Part shown: positions 24,363 to 33,294 of the stretch, in pieces
Numbering within the stretch: position 1 is the first letter of the stretch
Layout of the letters: each line of letters begins with the position of its first letter
Made by a program: the position numbers and the translations under genes
NCBI GenBank assembly: GCA_018061255.1
Contig: JAGOUN010000007.1
Span: 1-33,347, forward strand
Origin: Gammaproteobacteria bacterium
Lineage (GTDB): Bacteria > Pseudomonadota > Gammaproteobacteria > JAGOUN01
DNA: 33,347 bases
Reading direction: 5' to 3'
The notes under the pieces: model-generated
Told to the model about the DNA's origin: nothing
What the model saw: the letters and a program-made list of their open reading frames with translations, nothing else
Database searches by the model: none

Positions 24363-26832
24363 TTTGATGCAAGCTATTCGCAAAGAAGCAGGTATTTCAA
24401 CACACATTCCAGTGACACATTTGAACTCACCGACTGTGGCTGAAACACAAGATGGAATGGTGTTTTCCGTGCTTAAAGTCGATGGAGTTCCGTTTCAAAC
24501 TGAGCGTAATGAAAGCATTAATCACTGGAATAATTTGTGGCAACGATTAGTCGCTTCTTTAGATGAAAATATTTGTTTAACAGTGACAATTCACAGAAGA
24601 AAAGTGAATCATCATTTAGAAGGTGCGTTTACTAATGAAACATTACAAAACATTAATGATGCGTATATGCAGCGCTTTCAATCACGCGCATTATTTAGTA
24701 ATACTATTTATATAACAATTCTTTATCGCGGTCTAAATTCGGGAAAGGTCGGTAAAAGTGTTCAATTATGGAATCGCTTGTCAGACAGTGTTGCAAAAGA
24801 AGCTCGACAATATCGACGTCGTCAGCAAATGCGAGAATTGGAAAAAATTGTAGATCGCATGGCTGGGGTTTTATCAATTTTTAAGCCAGCTATTTTAGGT
24901 AGTCGGGATAATGAAGAAACTCATAGTGAGTTGCTTGAATTTCTAAGTATTGTGATTAATGGTGGAAAAGGACAAGTTTTACCTAATCATGGAAATTTTT
25001 CTCCGGTATCCAATTCTATTGCAGATAACATCAAAATTGCGATGCGGTATCCTTACGGTAACATTGCTCAGTATCTGCCAATAAATCGAATTTTCTTTGG
25101 TGAATCTATTCAATTTCAAGGTCTTACTCAGAATGATAATCGTTTTGGCAGTATATTGAGTATTAAATCCTATCCAGAAGAAAGTGCTAGTGTGGCGCTG
25201 AATACGCTGATGCATTTAGAAGGGGAGTGGATTAGTACGCATACTTTTGCGATTGAAGCTAAAGATGTCATGATGAAAAAAGTCAAACTTCAAGGCAATA
25301 AATTAAAAAATGTTAATGATGCAGGTTTGTCACAAATTGATGCATTAGGTTCATTACAAGAATTAATCCAAACTGGCGCTGCAAATGCAGGATATCATCA
25401 TCATACTTTAATGCTTTTAGCTGATGATCAATCTACTTTAGATTATTTAACTCATCAAGCAGCTCGCTGTTACTTAGAGGTTGGCTTTCCGATTGTGCGT
25501 GAAACGCTGGGGCAAGAAGCTGCATTCTGGGCGCAAATTCCTGGAAATCTTCATTATATTGCTCGCAGCTGCTTAATTACCTCACAAAACTTTGCTGATT
25601 TTTGTCCATTACATAATTATCACGTGGGATATCGTGATGGTAATCATTTAGGCGCAGCGGTAACGTTGCTTGAAACAACGTCTAAAACAGCTTATTTTTT
25701 TAATTTTCATAAATCTGGTTCAAAAACTGAAATGACGCCAGGGCATACGACTATTATTGGGAGTAACGGTGCTGGAAAAACAGTTTTGATGACATTTTTG
25801 GATGCGCAAGTTTCGCGCTATCACGGCAGAAGTGTTTTCTTTGATCGTGATCGCGGCGCAGAAATCTATGTTCGTGCTAGTGGTGGTGTTTATTCAATTC
25901 TTTCACCAGATCATCCAGAAGAAAGCTGTTTCAATCCATTGCTTTTAGAAGACACTGCGGTTAATCGACAGTTTTGTCAAGATTGGCTAGCACAGCTCTG
26001 TAAAAAAGAAAGCGAAACTACCTTAGACGCTGAATTGCTAGAACCTCTATCGACTTGCATTGATTATGCTTTTGAAAAATTATTACCAGAACACAGACAA
26101 CTTTCTAATGCGATTAAAGTTATCCCAATTAATTTTCCACGATGGCCACAGCTGCGACGTTGGTTAAAAGCAGAGGGTAAACGTGAAGCGGGTGCCTATG
26201 GTTATTTATTTGATAATTACAAAGATTCATTACAATCTGCCGACAAAATTGGCTTTGATATGACACATTTCCTAGATAATGAACCACCACAAGTGCGTAC
26301 CGCTTTATTAATGTATTTATTTCACTGGATACGTTCCAAGCTAGATGGCCGATTAATGGCAATTTGGCTAGATGAAGCCTGGCAATATTTTACTGATGCG
26401 TATTGGGAAGGCGCGTTAAAGAAAACATTGCCAACATTTAGAAAGCTGAATGCTTTTCTCGTCATGGCTACTCAGTCTGCTTCCAGTGTCGCACAATCGT
26501 CATTGCGTAATATAATATTGGACAATAGCGCAACGCAAATTTTCTTCCCAAATCCAGATGGGCGATCCGAATATTATCAAGAAGGATTTAGTTTAACTGA
26601 GTCAGAATTTCTATTTATTAAAGAAAATGAAGCTAAAAGTAGACAATTTTTGGTAAAACAAGGTCATGGTTCTGTCATTGTCAGGCTTGACTTGGGTCAT
26701 ATGCGTCATTTGATTGGCATCCTTTCAGCTGATAAAAAATCAATTCAACGCGTTGATCAGTTACGGCAGAAATATGGTAATGAGCCCAACAATTGGTTGC
26801 CGTACTTTATAAAAAAAGACGATATTGTATGA
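24349..26832 (+). CDS. virB4: T4SS ATPase VirB4
   Basis: VirB4 is the large conserved ATPase of T4SS, at the inner-membrane side, and powers pilus assembly and transfer. The 827-residue protein has the N-terminal CagE/TrbE/VirB region and a C-terminal AAA-like domain with Walker A G471-S-N-G-A-G-K-T478 and Walker B LMAIWLDEAWQYF with D675-E676, plus ATQSASSVAQS downstream. The frame opens at a GTG at 24313, inside virB3, but the ATG at 24349 with GGGG upstream and the product start MSHSNLMQAIRKE are more reasonable. It overlaps virB5 by four bases (ATGA). Confidence 0.96.
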   Translation: MSHSNLMQAIRKEAGISTHIPVTHLNSPTVAETQDGMVFSVLKVDGVPFQTERNESINHWNNLWQRLVASLDENICLTVTIHRRKVNHHLEGAFTNETLQNINDAYMQRFQSRALFSNTIYITILYRGLNSGKVGKSVQLWNRLSDSVAKEARQYRRRQQMRELEKIVDRMAGVLSIFKPAILGSRDNEETHSELLEFLSIVINGGKGQVLPNHGNFSPVSNSIADNIKIAMRYPYGNIAQYLPINRIFFGESIQFQGLTQNDNRFGSILSIKSYPEESASVALNTLMHLEGEWISTHTFAIEAKDVMMKKVKLQGNKLKNVNDAGLSQIDALGSLQELIQTGAANAGYHHHTLMLLADDQSTLDYLTHQAARCYLEVGFPIVRETLGQEAAFWAQIPGNLHYIARSCLITSQNFADFCPLHNYHVGYRDGNHLGAAVTLLETTSKTAYFFNFHKSGSKTEMTPGHTTIIGSNGAGKTVLMTFLDAQVSRYHGRSVFFDRDRGAEIYVRASGGVYSILSPDHPEESCFNPLLLEDTAVNRQFCQDWLAQLCKKESETTLDAELLEPLSTCIDYAFEKLLPEHRQLSNAIKVIPINFPRWPQLRRWLKAEGKREAGAYGYLFDNYKDSLQSADKIGFDMTHFLDNEPPQVRTALLMYLFHWIRSKLDGRLMAIWLDEAWQYFTDAYWEGALKKTLPTFRKLNAFLVMATQSASSVAQSSLRNIILDNSATQIFFPNPDGRSEYYQEGFSLTESEFLFIKENEAKSRQFLVKQGHGSVIVRLDLGHMRHLIGILSADKKSIQRVDQLRQKYGNEPNNWLPYFIKKDDIV

Positions 26833-27530
26833 AAAAATATATTACAACTATCCTATCAGTTTGCATGTTGTTTTCACTTAGCCATGTCTTTGCAAATGAT
26901 GCAGCTGAAGCAGATATGGTTCTTCTTCTTACAGAAATTGAAGAATTAAATTCTTTAATGGAGGGTTATCAAGTCGCCATGAAAGGATATGAAGAAATCA
27001 TGCAAGGAGATATCAATAACCAATTAAAATCGATTACGGGTACAAACACTTTCGGAGGCTTGTTAAATGATGAGAATGACCAAGAAGCTAGAGAATGGTC
27101 TCCAGAAGAGTGGGCTCAAGCTGTTTCTGGTGGAAATAATGATCGCTACAATGAGTTGCTAAAAAGTTATCAGGATCTACATCCTACATTAAATACATCA
27201 GAAGCCAGTTCTGGCATGAGTTCTTCATATGCAACAGACTACCAGCAACAAGTGGATACTAATCAAGCAGCAAGTACTCAAGCAACTTATGCGTTTAATG
27301 ATACTAATAAACATTTAGAAAATATTAAAACACTTTCTGATGAAATTGATAAGGCTGAAGATACTAAGCATATACAAGACTTAAACGCGCGTTTAAATAC
27401 TGAAATTGCCTATCTGCAAGTAGAAGTTATCAAAGGACTAGCGGTTGTTAATCAACAACTTGCCCAGCAACAAGCGACTGAAATCCACGATCGTAGCGAA
27501 GCTGCAAAATTTAACCAAATACCTGAGTAA
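26829..27530 (+). CDS. virB5: T4SS minor pilin VirB5
   Basis: VirB5 is a periplasmic or pilus-tip protein that helps assembly and cell contact. The 233-residue protein has a signal peptide (cut after about HVFA, residue 22), then an α-helical body (LLLTEIEELNSLMEGYQVAM onward), a Gly/Asn/Ser-rich central part, and a long C-terminal coiled helix (LNTEIAYLQVEVIKGLAVVN). This fits VirB5/TrwJ. The start is the ATG that overlaps the virB4 stop; the longer frame at 26793 is rejected because it would hide the signal peptide. Confidence 0.9.
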   Translation: MKKYITTILSVCMLFSLSHVFANDAAEADMVLLLTEIEELNSLMEGYQVAMKGYEEIMQGDINNQLKSITGTNTFGGLLNDENDQEAREWSPEEWAQAVSGGNNDRYNELLKSYQDLHPTLNTSEASSGMSSSYATDYQQQVDTNQAASTQATYAFNDTNKHLENIKTLSDEIDKAEDTKHIQDLNARLNTEIAYLQVEVIKGLAVVNQQLAQQQATEIHDRSEAAKFNQIPE

Positions 27531-27546
27531 CCAACAAGGAGAAGCC

Positions 27547-27708
27547 ATGAAAGAAAAGAAACTAAGAACATACCTACTAGCACTAGCACTCTCGTGTAGT
27601 GCGCTAATGACTAGTTGCGCATCCGATAATCTAAAGGCGCCATGTCCAGACTATGGAAAAAATTGCGATAGCACGCCAGTGAATAGCTGGGATACGTCAA
27701 CTGTTTAA
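27547..27708 (+). CDS. Small VirB7-like lipoprotein
   Basis: This 53-residue lipoprotein has lipobox LMTSC (C24) and a short mature part with C33 and C40 and the segment TPVNSWDTS, similar to the P-x-N-x-x-W pattern of VirB7/TrwH. VirB7 is lipidated and locks VirB9 into the outer-membrane core, often by a disulfide. Here it lies between virB5 and the ACSHENP lipoprotein, whereas the usual VirB7 place is between virB6 and virB8. It has an AAGGAG ribosome site before the ATG. The assignment is from size, lipobox and position. Confidence 0.72.
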   Translation: MKEKKLRTYLLALALSCSALMTSCASDNLKAPCPDYGKNCDSTPVNSWDTSTV

Positions 27709-27736
27709 CTACATAATTTAATATAAGGAGAACACA

Positions 27737-28123
27737 ATGAAAAAATCATTAATATTATTCACTATTGCAGCAATCATTGGTTTAACAGCTTGTTCGCATG
27801 AAAATCCTATAGAAACACAATCACAGCAAGATACAGCTAAGTTTTTGATAGCAGCTTCAATATACGCTTCAGACAAAATGAAACTTAATATTTCTGTTTT
27901 AGAGAAAAGTCTGCGATATGGAGATTGCGTATTAAACCATATGATAGATTCGAGCTTTTGCCCAAAATTCTATGATTACATGATTGAATACGCTGATCAA
28001 TCAGGCTCTAGCTTCTCCAGTATTACTATTGAAGATTTAAAGGATAGGGAAATATATAGAAGTGTTGAGAAAACCTATTTTGATACTGCACTAAAAACCA
28101 TAAAAATTACTAAGAAAAAATAA
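27737..28123 (+). CDS. ACSHENP-type lipoprotein, upstream copy (entry-exclusion position)
   Basis: This 128-residue lipoprotein has lipobox LTAC (C19) followed by SHENPI. The mature part has KFLIAASIYASDKM, YGDCV, a Cys in SSFCPKFYDY, and ITIEDLKDREIY; the C-terminus is lysine-rich. It is paralogous to the gene at 32917, sharing SHENP, KFL, YGxCV, Y-x-I/M-E-Y/F-A and IT-x-x-DL-x-D. In IncN and IncW plasmids this place between virB5 and virB6 holds the entry-exclusion gene eex, which suggests that role, but no sequence signature of known Eex was recognised. An AAGGAG site precedes the ATG. virB6 starts one base after its stop. Confidence 0.75.
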   Translation: MKKSLILFTIAAIIGLTACSHENPIETQSQQDTAKFLIAASIYASDKMKLNISVLEKSLRYGDCVLNHMIDSSFCPKFYDYMIEYADQSGSSFSSITIEDLKDREIYRSVEKTYFDTALKTIKITKKK

Positions 28124-28124
28124 A

Positions 28125-29156
28125 ATGCCAAATTATGCAACTCTGGTTTATGACATTCTAGAGAAAGTTGACGATATTCTCAAAGAATTTGTCTATGACG
28201 GATATCAGGGATTGGTTGATTATTTAGAGGAACCCTTGGGAGCTGCCATTGTTCTTTTTTTTGTTTGTTATGGCATGGCAATTTCACAAGGTTGGATTAA
28301 GGGGTCTGTATCTGGGTTAACACGCTCTGTATTTAAAATAGGCGTTATTTATTTTCTTGGTATGAACTGGGGCCATTTTAGTCTATATGTTTATGATCTC
28401 TTTTATAAAGGAGCAAGTGAAATTGGATCAGCAATATTAACTGCTTCTCCCGTTCAATGGACATCAACGGGAGAAGCTGGGGTTAATGGTGGATTGCAAT
28501 ATGTTTTAATTGAGATTTGGAAGATTGCTCAATGGATTTTTGATAATGGAGGTATCACAAATCCTGGGCCATGGCTTGGTGGTGTATTGATCGGACTGGT
28601 CGGACTGTTTTTGGTAGGTATAGCTTTATTAGAAATAGTTATCGCCAAGTGTATGTTATCAATCCTTTTTGTCACTGCTCCATTATTTATTGCATTTACT
28701 TTATTCGAACCTACTCAAACCTTTTTTGACCGTTGGCTAGGAGCTTGTGTGGGTTATGCTTCCTTAATGATTTTCATCTGTTCTGGCTTGGGGATTGTGA
28801 TTGCTCTTGACCAATGGATTTTAGAGGAGATATATCGATCAGGAGCAAAAAATATGACATGGATCGACACAGGAACAGCAATTTTAGTCACTTGGGTTTG
28901 CATCGGGATTATTAAGCGGATTGCAGCGCTAGCAATGACTATTGGTGGAACAATGACCACTATTAGTGCTGATGAAATGATCGCTGGTTCAGTAGGGGGC
29001 GTGTTGTCTTGGGTGAAAGATGGAAAAAGTTCAGCACATCGTGAACGCAAATTCCGTTCCGGTCAAGCGAGAGAAGGACATGATAAGCATCAAAACAATA
29101 GCATAATCAAACATGTTATGCGAAAAATGCGTCGCGGCGATGAAGAGTATAATTAA
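28125..29156 (+). CDS. virB6: T4SS channel protein VirB6
   Basis: VirB6 is a polytopic inner-membrane protein that forms part of the substrate channel. The 343-residue protein has a short N-terminal part, about six or seven hydrophobic helices (for example ALLEIVIAKCMLSILFVTAP), a periplasmic segment rich in Gly and Ile, and a basic, His-rich cytoplasmic tail. The TrbL/VirB6 pattern is clear in AKCMLSILFVTAPLFIAFTLF, the most conserved part of the family. It begins one base after the preceding lipoprotein stop and 18 bases before virB8. Confidence 0.9.
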   Translation: MPNYATLVYDILEKVDDILKEFVYDGYQGLVDYLEEPLGAAIVLFFVCYGMAISQGWIKGSVSGLTRSVFKIGVIYFLGMNWGHFSLYVYDLFYKGASEIGSAILTASPVQWTSTGEAGVNGGLQYVLIEIWKIAQWIFDNGGITNPGPWLGGVLIGLVGLFLVGIALLEIVIAKCMLSILFVTAPLFIAFTLFEPTQTFFDRWLGACVGYASLMIFICSGLGIVIALDQWILEEIYRSGAKNMTWIDTGTAILVTWVCIGIIKRIAALAMTIGGTMTTISADEMIAGSVGGVLSWVKDGKSSAHRERKFRSGQAREGHDKHQNNSIIKHVMRKMRRGDEEYN

Positions 29157-29174
29157 AAATAATAAAGGTAAATA

Positions 29175-29939
29175 ATGAAAAATATATTGAGTAAATTCTG
29201 TTTTTCTAGACCAGAAAGAATAAAAAAGTCTCCTCAAGAAATCAATAATGAAAATTATTTTCAATTAGCAACATCTTGGGCAGATGATTACTATGCTCGT
29301 TTGGCAAGCTCTAAACATCGATATCAGATTGCATTTCTAGCAGCTATGGGCTTATGTTCGTTACTTACAGTAAGCGTAATGATGCTTTCGCATACGCATC
29401 AATATATTCCATTGCTTGTGCATCATTATGATAGTGGCGCTGTATCAGTATCACCCGCGTCGCAAACTGGCGCACCGAAAAATCAAGCTGAAGTAGAAAG
29501 TGATTTAGTACGTTATATTATTAGCCGTGAATCTTATGATCCAGCATCATTTGCTGAACAATACCAACTAGTAGCGTTACTATCAGATTCAACTGTGGCG
29601 CATGCTTACCAAGCTCAGCAAAATGCGGATGATGATCAGGCGCTTATTCATAGATTTGGCAATAAAGCAGTCAGATCAGTAAAAATTGAAGATGTTAACT
29701 TTCTTGATAATGAAGATAAAAATGCTAATGAAAAACGTGAAAAAAATCATAAAAATCTCGCGGAAATCCATTTTACGGTAACCGATAAAAATCTGTCTTC
29801 AGGTAAAGAAAGTAAAACTCCTTACGTAGCCATTGTTTCTTGGGATTATGGTGGAATTCCTAATGATCCAGAAGTTCGCTGGATGAATTGGAATGGTTTT
29901 ACAATAACAAGTTATCAGCGTAATCAACGAATAGTATAG
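29175..29939 (+). CDS. virB8: T4SS inner-membrane scaffold VirB8
   Basis: VirB8 is a bitopic inner-membrane protein that holds the T4SS core and contacts several Vir proteins. The 254-residue sequence has a cytoplasmic N-terminus (about 1-48), one membrane helix (about 49-70), and a periplasmic NTF2-like domain with DLVRYIISRESYDPASFAEQYQ, FGNKAVRSVKIEDVNFL and the final FTITSYQRN, all typical. A charged loop (DNEDKNANEKREKNHKN) is unusually long. It follows virB6 by 18 bases. Identification is firm. Confidence 0.93.
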   Translation: MKNILSKFCFSRPERIKKSPQEINNENYFQLATSWADDYYARLASSKHRYQIAFLAAMGLCSLLTVSVMMLSHTHQYIPLLVHHYDSGAVSVSPASQTGAPKNQAEVESDLVRYIISRESYDPASFAEQYQLVALLSDSTVAHAYQAQQNADDDQALIHRFGNKAVRSVKIEDVNFLDNEDKNANEKREKNHKNLAEIHFTVTDKNLSSGKESKTPYVAIVSWDYGGIPNDPEVRWMNWNGFTITSYQRNQRIV

Positions 29940-29971
29940 AAAATTTTATTATTGACTGGGGAGTTTATCAA

Positions 29972-30778
29972 ATGAAGAAAATATTAATATTGTGCGGCTT
30001 AGCTTTTGGATTAAGTGTGACTTCTGCAGTTCTAGCCGAAATAGTTCCAAAAGAAATGATGGAGGATAGACGTGTCAAGCAAGTAGAATATCAGAAAAAC
30101 AATGTGGTGACTATTCATGGCCAGGCATTTATAAGTACTCAAATTATTTTTGGTAGTGATGAATCTATTCTTGATGTACAAGGGGGAGATGAAGCCGGTT
30201 GGACGGTGCATATTGATAAAGTTCTTCCTTATATTTTAAATATTAAACCAACACTATTTAACTCTAATACTAACCTTGCAGTCGTCACTTCAGATAATAA
30301 AAGCGATAAGCGTATTTATCGTTTCCATTTGCTTATGGGTAATCAAATAGAATCAGATGATGAAAAGCCAACTTATGCTGTTGAGTTTGTTTATCCTGAT
30401 AAAGAAAAAGAAAAATTGGAAGACACGCTAAATTATTTACAACGGCAAAAAGATACTATTATTAATTCTTCTAAAAAACCAGGGGATTATCATTGGGATT
30501 ATAGCTTTAGTGGTGATAAAGAAATTATGCCATTTCATGCTTTTGACGATGGTCAGTTTACCTATTTTCAGTTGCGCCCTGGGCAAGATGTCCCAGCAGT
30601 TTTCGCTGTAGATAATGTTGCAGGCGAAGAATCAGTGGTGAATACTCGTACGGAAGGTGATTATTTAGTTGTCCAACAACTTGCTCCTCAGTTCACTTTG
30701 CGCCAAGGTCAATATCATGTTGCTAGCATTTTCAATAATACTGCCATTAAGAAGATTCGTGAAAATGGGGGTAATTGA
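29972..30778 (+). CDS. virB9: T4SS outer-membrane core protein VirB9
   Basis: VirB9 is a periplasmic core protein which with VirB7 and VirB10 forms the outer-membrane complex. The 268-residue protein has a signal peptide (cut after about VLAE, residue 23), N-terminal β domain with VVTIHGQAFISTQIIFGSDE and the block GWTVHIDKVLPYILNIKPT, and the C-terminal β domain with DDGQFTYFQLRPGQDVPAVFAV and LRQGQYHVASIFN. A GGGGAG site lies before the ATG. Its stop overlaps the virB10 ATG by one base. Confidence 0.95.
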   Translation: MKKILILCGLAFGLSVTSAVLAEIVPKEMMEDRRVKQVEYQKNNVVTIHGQAFISTQIIFGSDESILDVQGGDEAGWTVHIDKVLPYILNIKPTLFNSNTNLAVVTSDNKSDKRIYRFHLLMGNQIESDDEKPTYAVEFVYPDKEKEKLEDTLNYLQRQKDTIINSSKKPGDYHWDYSFSGDKEIMPFHAFDDGQFTYFQLRPGQDVPAVFAVDNVAGEESVVNTRTEGDYLVVQQLAPQFTLRQGQYHVASIFNNTAIKKIRENGGN

Positions 30779-31908
30779 TGAGCGCGTATCATATTAAAGA
30801 TAAAAAAATTGAAGAAAAATCAGTATTTGGTAAAGCGTCTAAGGTTACTAGAGAGCAGTCCTGGATGTCTAAACGTATGTTACCTTTTCTAATGGGCGGA
30901 GTGGGTTTAGTGTTAATTGGAATGATTTTTCGTGAACACCATCAAGAAGTTAAAAAACAAGAAGCAACTAAACAGCATAAAATAGAAATTGCAAGTTCAT
31001 TATTAAAAAAACGTTTAGAAGCATTAAAAGATAATCCCACTCAGGCATCCTTGTCTGCGGTGCAACCTAAAATTACAAATGTAAATAATACAGCTGCTTA
31101 TTCCAAAGAAATTGCTGCTAGAATGAATGCTCCAACTTCGTTTTATGAAGGAGGTGGGAATGCTTCTTCTTCTCAAGCACTTAATATTGCAGCAAGTCAT
31201 GCAAAACCATCCGTTGAAGGTGCTGTCCCTGAAGCAACTTTTATTGGTAAAGGAGCTGACCAAACCTTTGGTAATACTACGTATCAAGCAACAAGCGTTG
31301 ATGCCAAGCAAGTGCCTCATCCTGAATATACGATTGTTTCCGGAGAAATGTTACACGCCGTATTGAATGTTGCCATGAATTCTGATTTACCAGGAATGGT
31401 TACTGCAACTGTCACCTCACCTGCGTATGCTTATACGCAAAATAGAGAATTAATTCCTAAAGGTAGTCGACTAATCGGTCAATATTCTTCTGCTGTATTA
31501 CAAGGGCAGTCACGAGTTTTCATTATGTGGAATAGGTTGGTTCTTCCTGATGGTGTTTCAGTGGATATCAATAGCCCAGATACAGATCAAATTGGCCAAT
31601 CTGGAGAGCCGGCGGATTATATTAATCGACATTTCTGGTCACGTTTTGGAGAAGCTGTCTTGTTATCTATCTTGGGAGCCGGTGTTGCAAATGCCGACGT
31701 GCAGTCAAGTGATCAATATAACTCTGCTCAAGCTTATCGTATGGCGATAGCAGATTCACTACAACAATCTGCCTCAGGGACTTTAGAGCAGACGATTTCA
31801 CTAAAACCAACTTTAGTGCGATATCAAGGTGCGAATATTAATGTGTTTATTGCCCATGATTTAAGTTTTTATAGTTTATATCAACAACAAGGTAGGGTGC
31901 TTGCATGA
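30778..31908 (+). CDS. virB10: T4SS core protein VirB10
   Basis: VirB10 spans the envelope from inner to outer membrane and senses energy from the ATPases. The 376-residue protein has a short cytoplasmic N-terminus, a membrane helix (about 34-51), a linker (about 55-190; less Pro-rich than many VirB10), and the C-terminal TrbI-like β-barrel with IPKGSRLIGQYSSAVLQGQS, RVFIMWNRLVLPDGVSVDI and FGEAVLLSILGAGVANA, the outer-membrane antenna region. The start is the ATG at 30778 overlapping virB9; an in-frame TTG at 30775 is less likely. It overlaps virB11 by four bases. Confidence 0.95.
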   Translation: MSAYHIKDKKIEEKSVFGKASKVTREQSWMSKRMLPFLMGGVGLVLIGMIFREHHQEVKKQEATKQHKIEIASSLLKKRLEALKDNPTQASLSAVQPKITNVNNTAAYSKEIAARMNAPTSFYEGGGNASSSQALNIAASHAKPSVEGAVPEATFIGKGADQTFGNTTYQATSVDAKQVPHPEYTIVSGEMLHAVLNVAMNSDLPGMVTATVTSPAYAYTQNRELIPKGSRLIGQYSSAVLQGQSRVFIMWNRLVLPDGVSVDINSPDTDQIGQSGEPADYINRHFWSRFGEAVLLSILGAGVANADVQSSDQYNSAQAYRMAIADSLQQSASGTLEQTISLKPTLVRYQGANINVFIAHDLSFYSLYQQQGRVLA

Positions 31909-32909
31909 TCTCGAGATTTTCACCTGGTGCAATGGGTTTGCTTGCGCCGATACAAGTATTATTAGATGATGATCAAATTTCTGAAATTCTTATTAATCGA
32001 CCTCAGGAAGTCTTTTTTGAAAAATCAGGGAAGTTAAAAGCGTTTGCAGTGCCAGAATTAACCGAAAGACACTTGTTCCATATTTTTCAGTTAATTGCGA
32101 GTGAGAATGAACAAATTTTTGATGAAGAACATCCTTTGTTATCGGCTAGTTTAAGTGACGGTTCTCGGGTACAGCTTGTGCTTCCGCCAACTTCAGTTTT
32201 TCCCACTTTATCAATTCGTCGAAAAATAGTTAAAAATTTTGTTCTTGAAGATTATGAAAAGACTGATTTCTTTAATCATGCCAAAGGATTCTCTTTTAAA
32301 GAATCTTTAGAGGATTTGCCAGAAGAAGAGCGATCTCTTGTTCAACTCTATCATGATAATAATTGGCTCGAATTCATTAAAAAAGCGATTAGCATTAAAA
32401 AAACCATCGTAATTTCTGGGGGAACTTCTACTGGTAAAACTACATTTTTAAACGCCTGTTTGAATTATATTGATCACGAACAGAGAATAATTATTCTTGA
32501 AGATACTCGAGAAATAGATATTTCTCATCCTAATAAAGTTCAATTGCTTGCTTCAAAAGGTGGCCAAAGTAAAGCGAAAGTGACTATGCAAGATTTGGTG
32601 CAGTGTTGTCTACGTTTAAGACCAGATAGAATTATCTGTGGAGAAATTCGCGGCAAGGAAATTCTTGATTTTTTAGCAGCAAGCTCGACTGGGCATGAAG
32701 GATCAATGACCAGTATTCATGCTAATAATCCAACGATTGCATTTATGCGGATGACACAAATGTACAAATTGAATAATGTGCCTTCTATGACGGATGAAGA
32801 TATATTGCGAGAATTAAAAGCGGTCATTGATGTTATTGTGCAAATCACAAAAAGCCCTAAAGGGCGGCATGTTCAAAGTGTGTATTATAAGTATAAACAT
32901 TTAATGTAG
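31905..32909 (+). CDS. virB11: T4SS ATPase VirB11
   Basis: VirB11 is a hexameric cytoplasmic traffic ATPase of the T4SS. The 334-residue protein has the N-terminal domain (IQVLLDDDQISEILINRPQE) and the RecA-like domain with Walker A G172-G-T-S-T-G-K-T-T180, the Asp box ILEDTREID, RPDRIICGEIRG (239-250), and the His box TGHEGSMTSIHAN (262-274). All motifs are intact. It starts with ATGA overlap on virB10 and is followed seven bases later by a second ACSHENP lipoprotein. virD4 is not in the window; if it exists it may follow. Confidence 0.96.
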   Translation: MISRFSPGAMGLLAPIQVLLDDDQISEILINRPQEVFFEKSGKLKAFAVPELTERHLFHIFQLIASENEQIFDEEHPLLSASLSDGSRVQLVLPPTSVFPTLSIRRKIVKNFVLEDYEKTDFFNHAKGFSFKESLEDLPEEERSLVQLYHDNNWLEFIKKAISIKKTIVISGGTSTGKTTFLNACLNYIDHEQRIIILEDTREIDISHPNKVQLLASKGGQSKAKVTMQDLVQCCLRLRPDRIICGEIRGKEILDFLAASSTGHEGSMTSIHANNPTIAFMRMTQMYKLNNVPSMTDEDILRELKAVIDVIVQITKSPKGRHVQSVYYKYKHLM

Positions 32910-32916
32910 TGGAATA

Positions 32917-33294
32917 ATGATGAAAGATAAAATAATAAATTTGATATTTTTTTGTGTTTCGGGAGCTTTGTTAATCGCTTGCTCTCATGAAAACCCGTTA
33001 GATAAAAATGCATTAAGTCTTTCTGGAAAGTTTCTTTACCAATCAAGTCGTTATGCAGAAAAACTATTGAAAAGTGAGTTTAATAACGGATCTGATTATG
33101 GTAGATGCGTTGAAGGTGATTCAAAGTATTCCGATAAATATTGTCAATTAGTGTATGAATATATCGTAGAGTTTGCAAGAGCTCAAAATGGCTTATATAA
33201 AGATATTACAGTGCAAGATTTACTTGATGCTAATGCGTACTTTCAAGTGAAAGGATATTATGATAATCAAGTTTACATAGGTGAAAAAACATAA
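32917..33294 (+). CDS. ACSHENP-type lipoprotein, downstream copy
   Basis: This 125-residue lipoprotein is the second copy, directly after virB11. The lipobox is LIAC (C22), followed by SHENPLDKN. It shares with the upstream copy KFL, a Tyr-Ala pair (SSRYAEKLL), YGRCV, a Cys in DKYCQLVYEYIVEFA, and DITVQDLLDANAY. The two differ at many other sites, so they diverged after an old duplication and may do related but distinct jobs, for example exclusion of different partners or T4SS accessory function. The start codon may be 32917 or the next ATG at 32920. Its end is 53 bases from the window edge. Confidence 0.7.
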   Translation: MMKDKIINLIFFCVSGALLIACSHENPLDKNALSLSGKFLYQSSRYAEKLLKSEFNNGSDYGRCVEGDSKYSDKYCQLVYEYIVEFARAQNGLYKDITVQDLLDANAYFQVKGYYDNQVYIGEKT

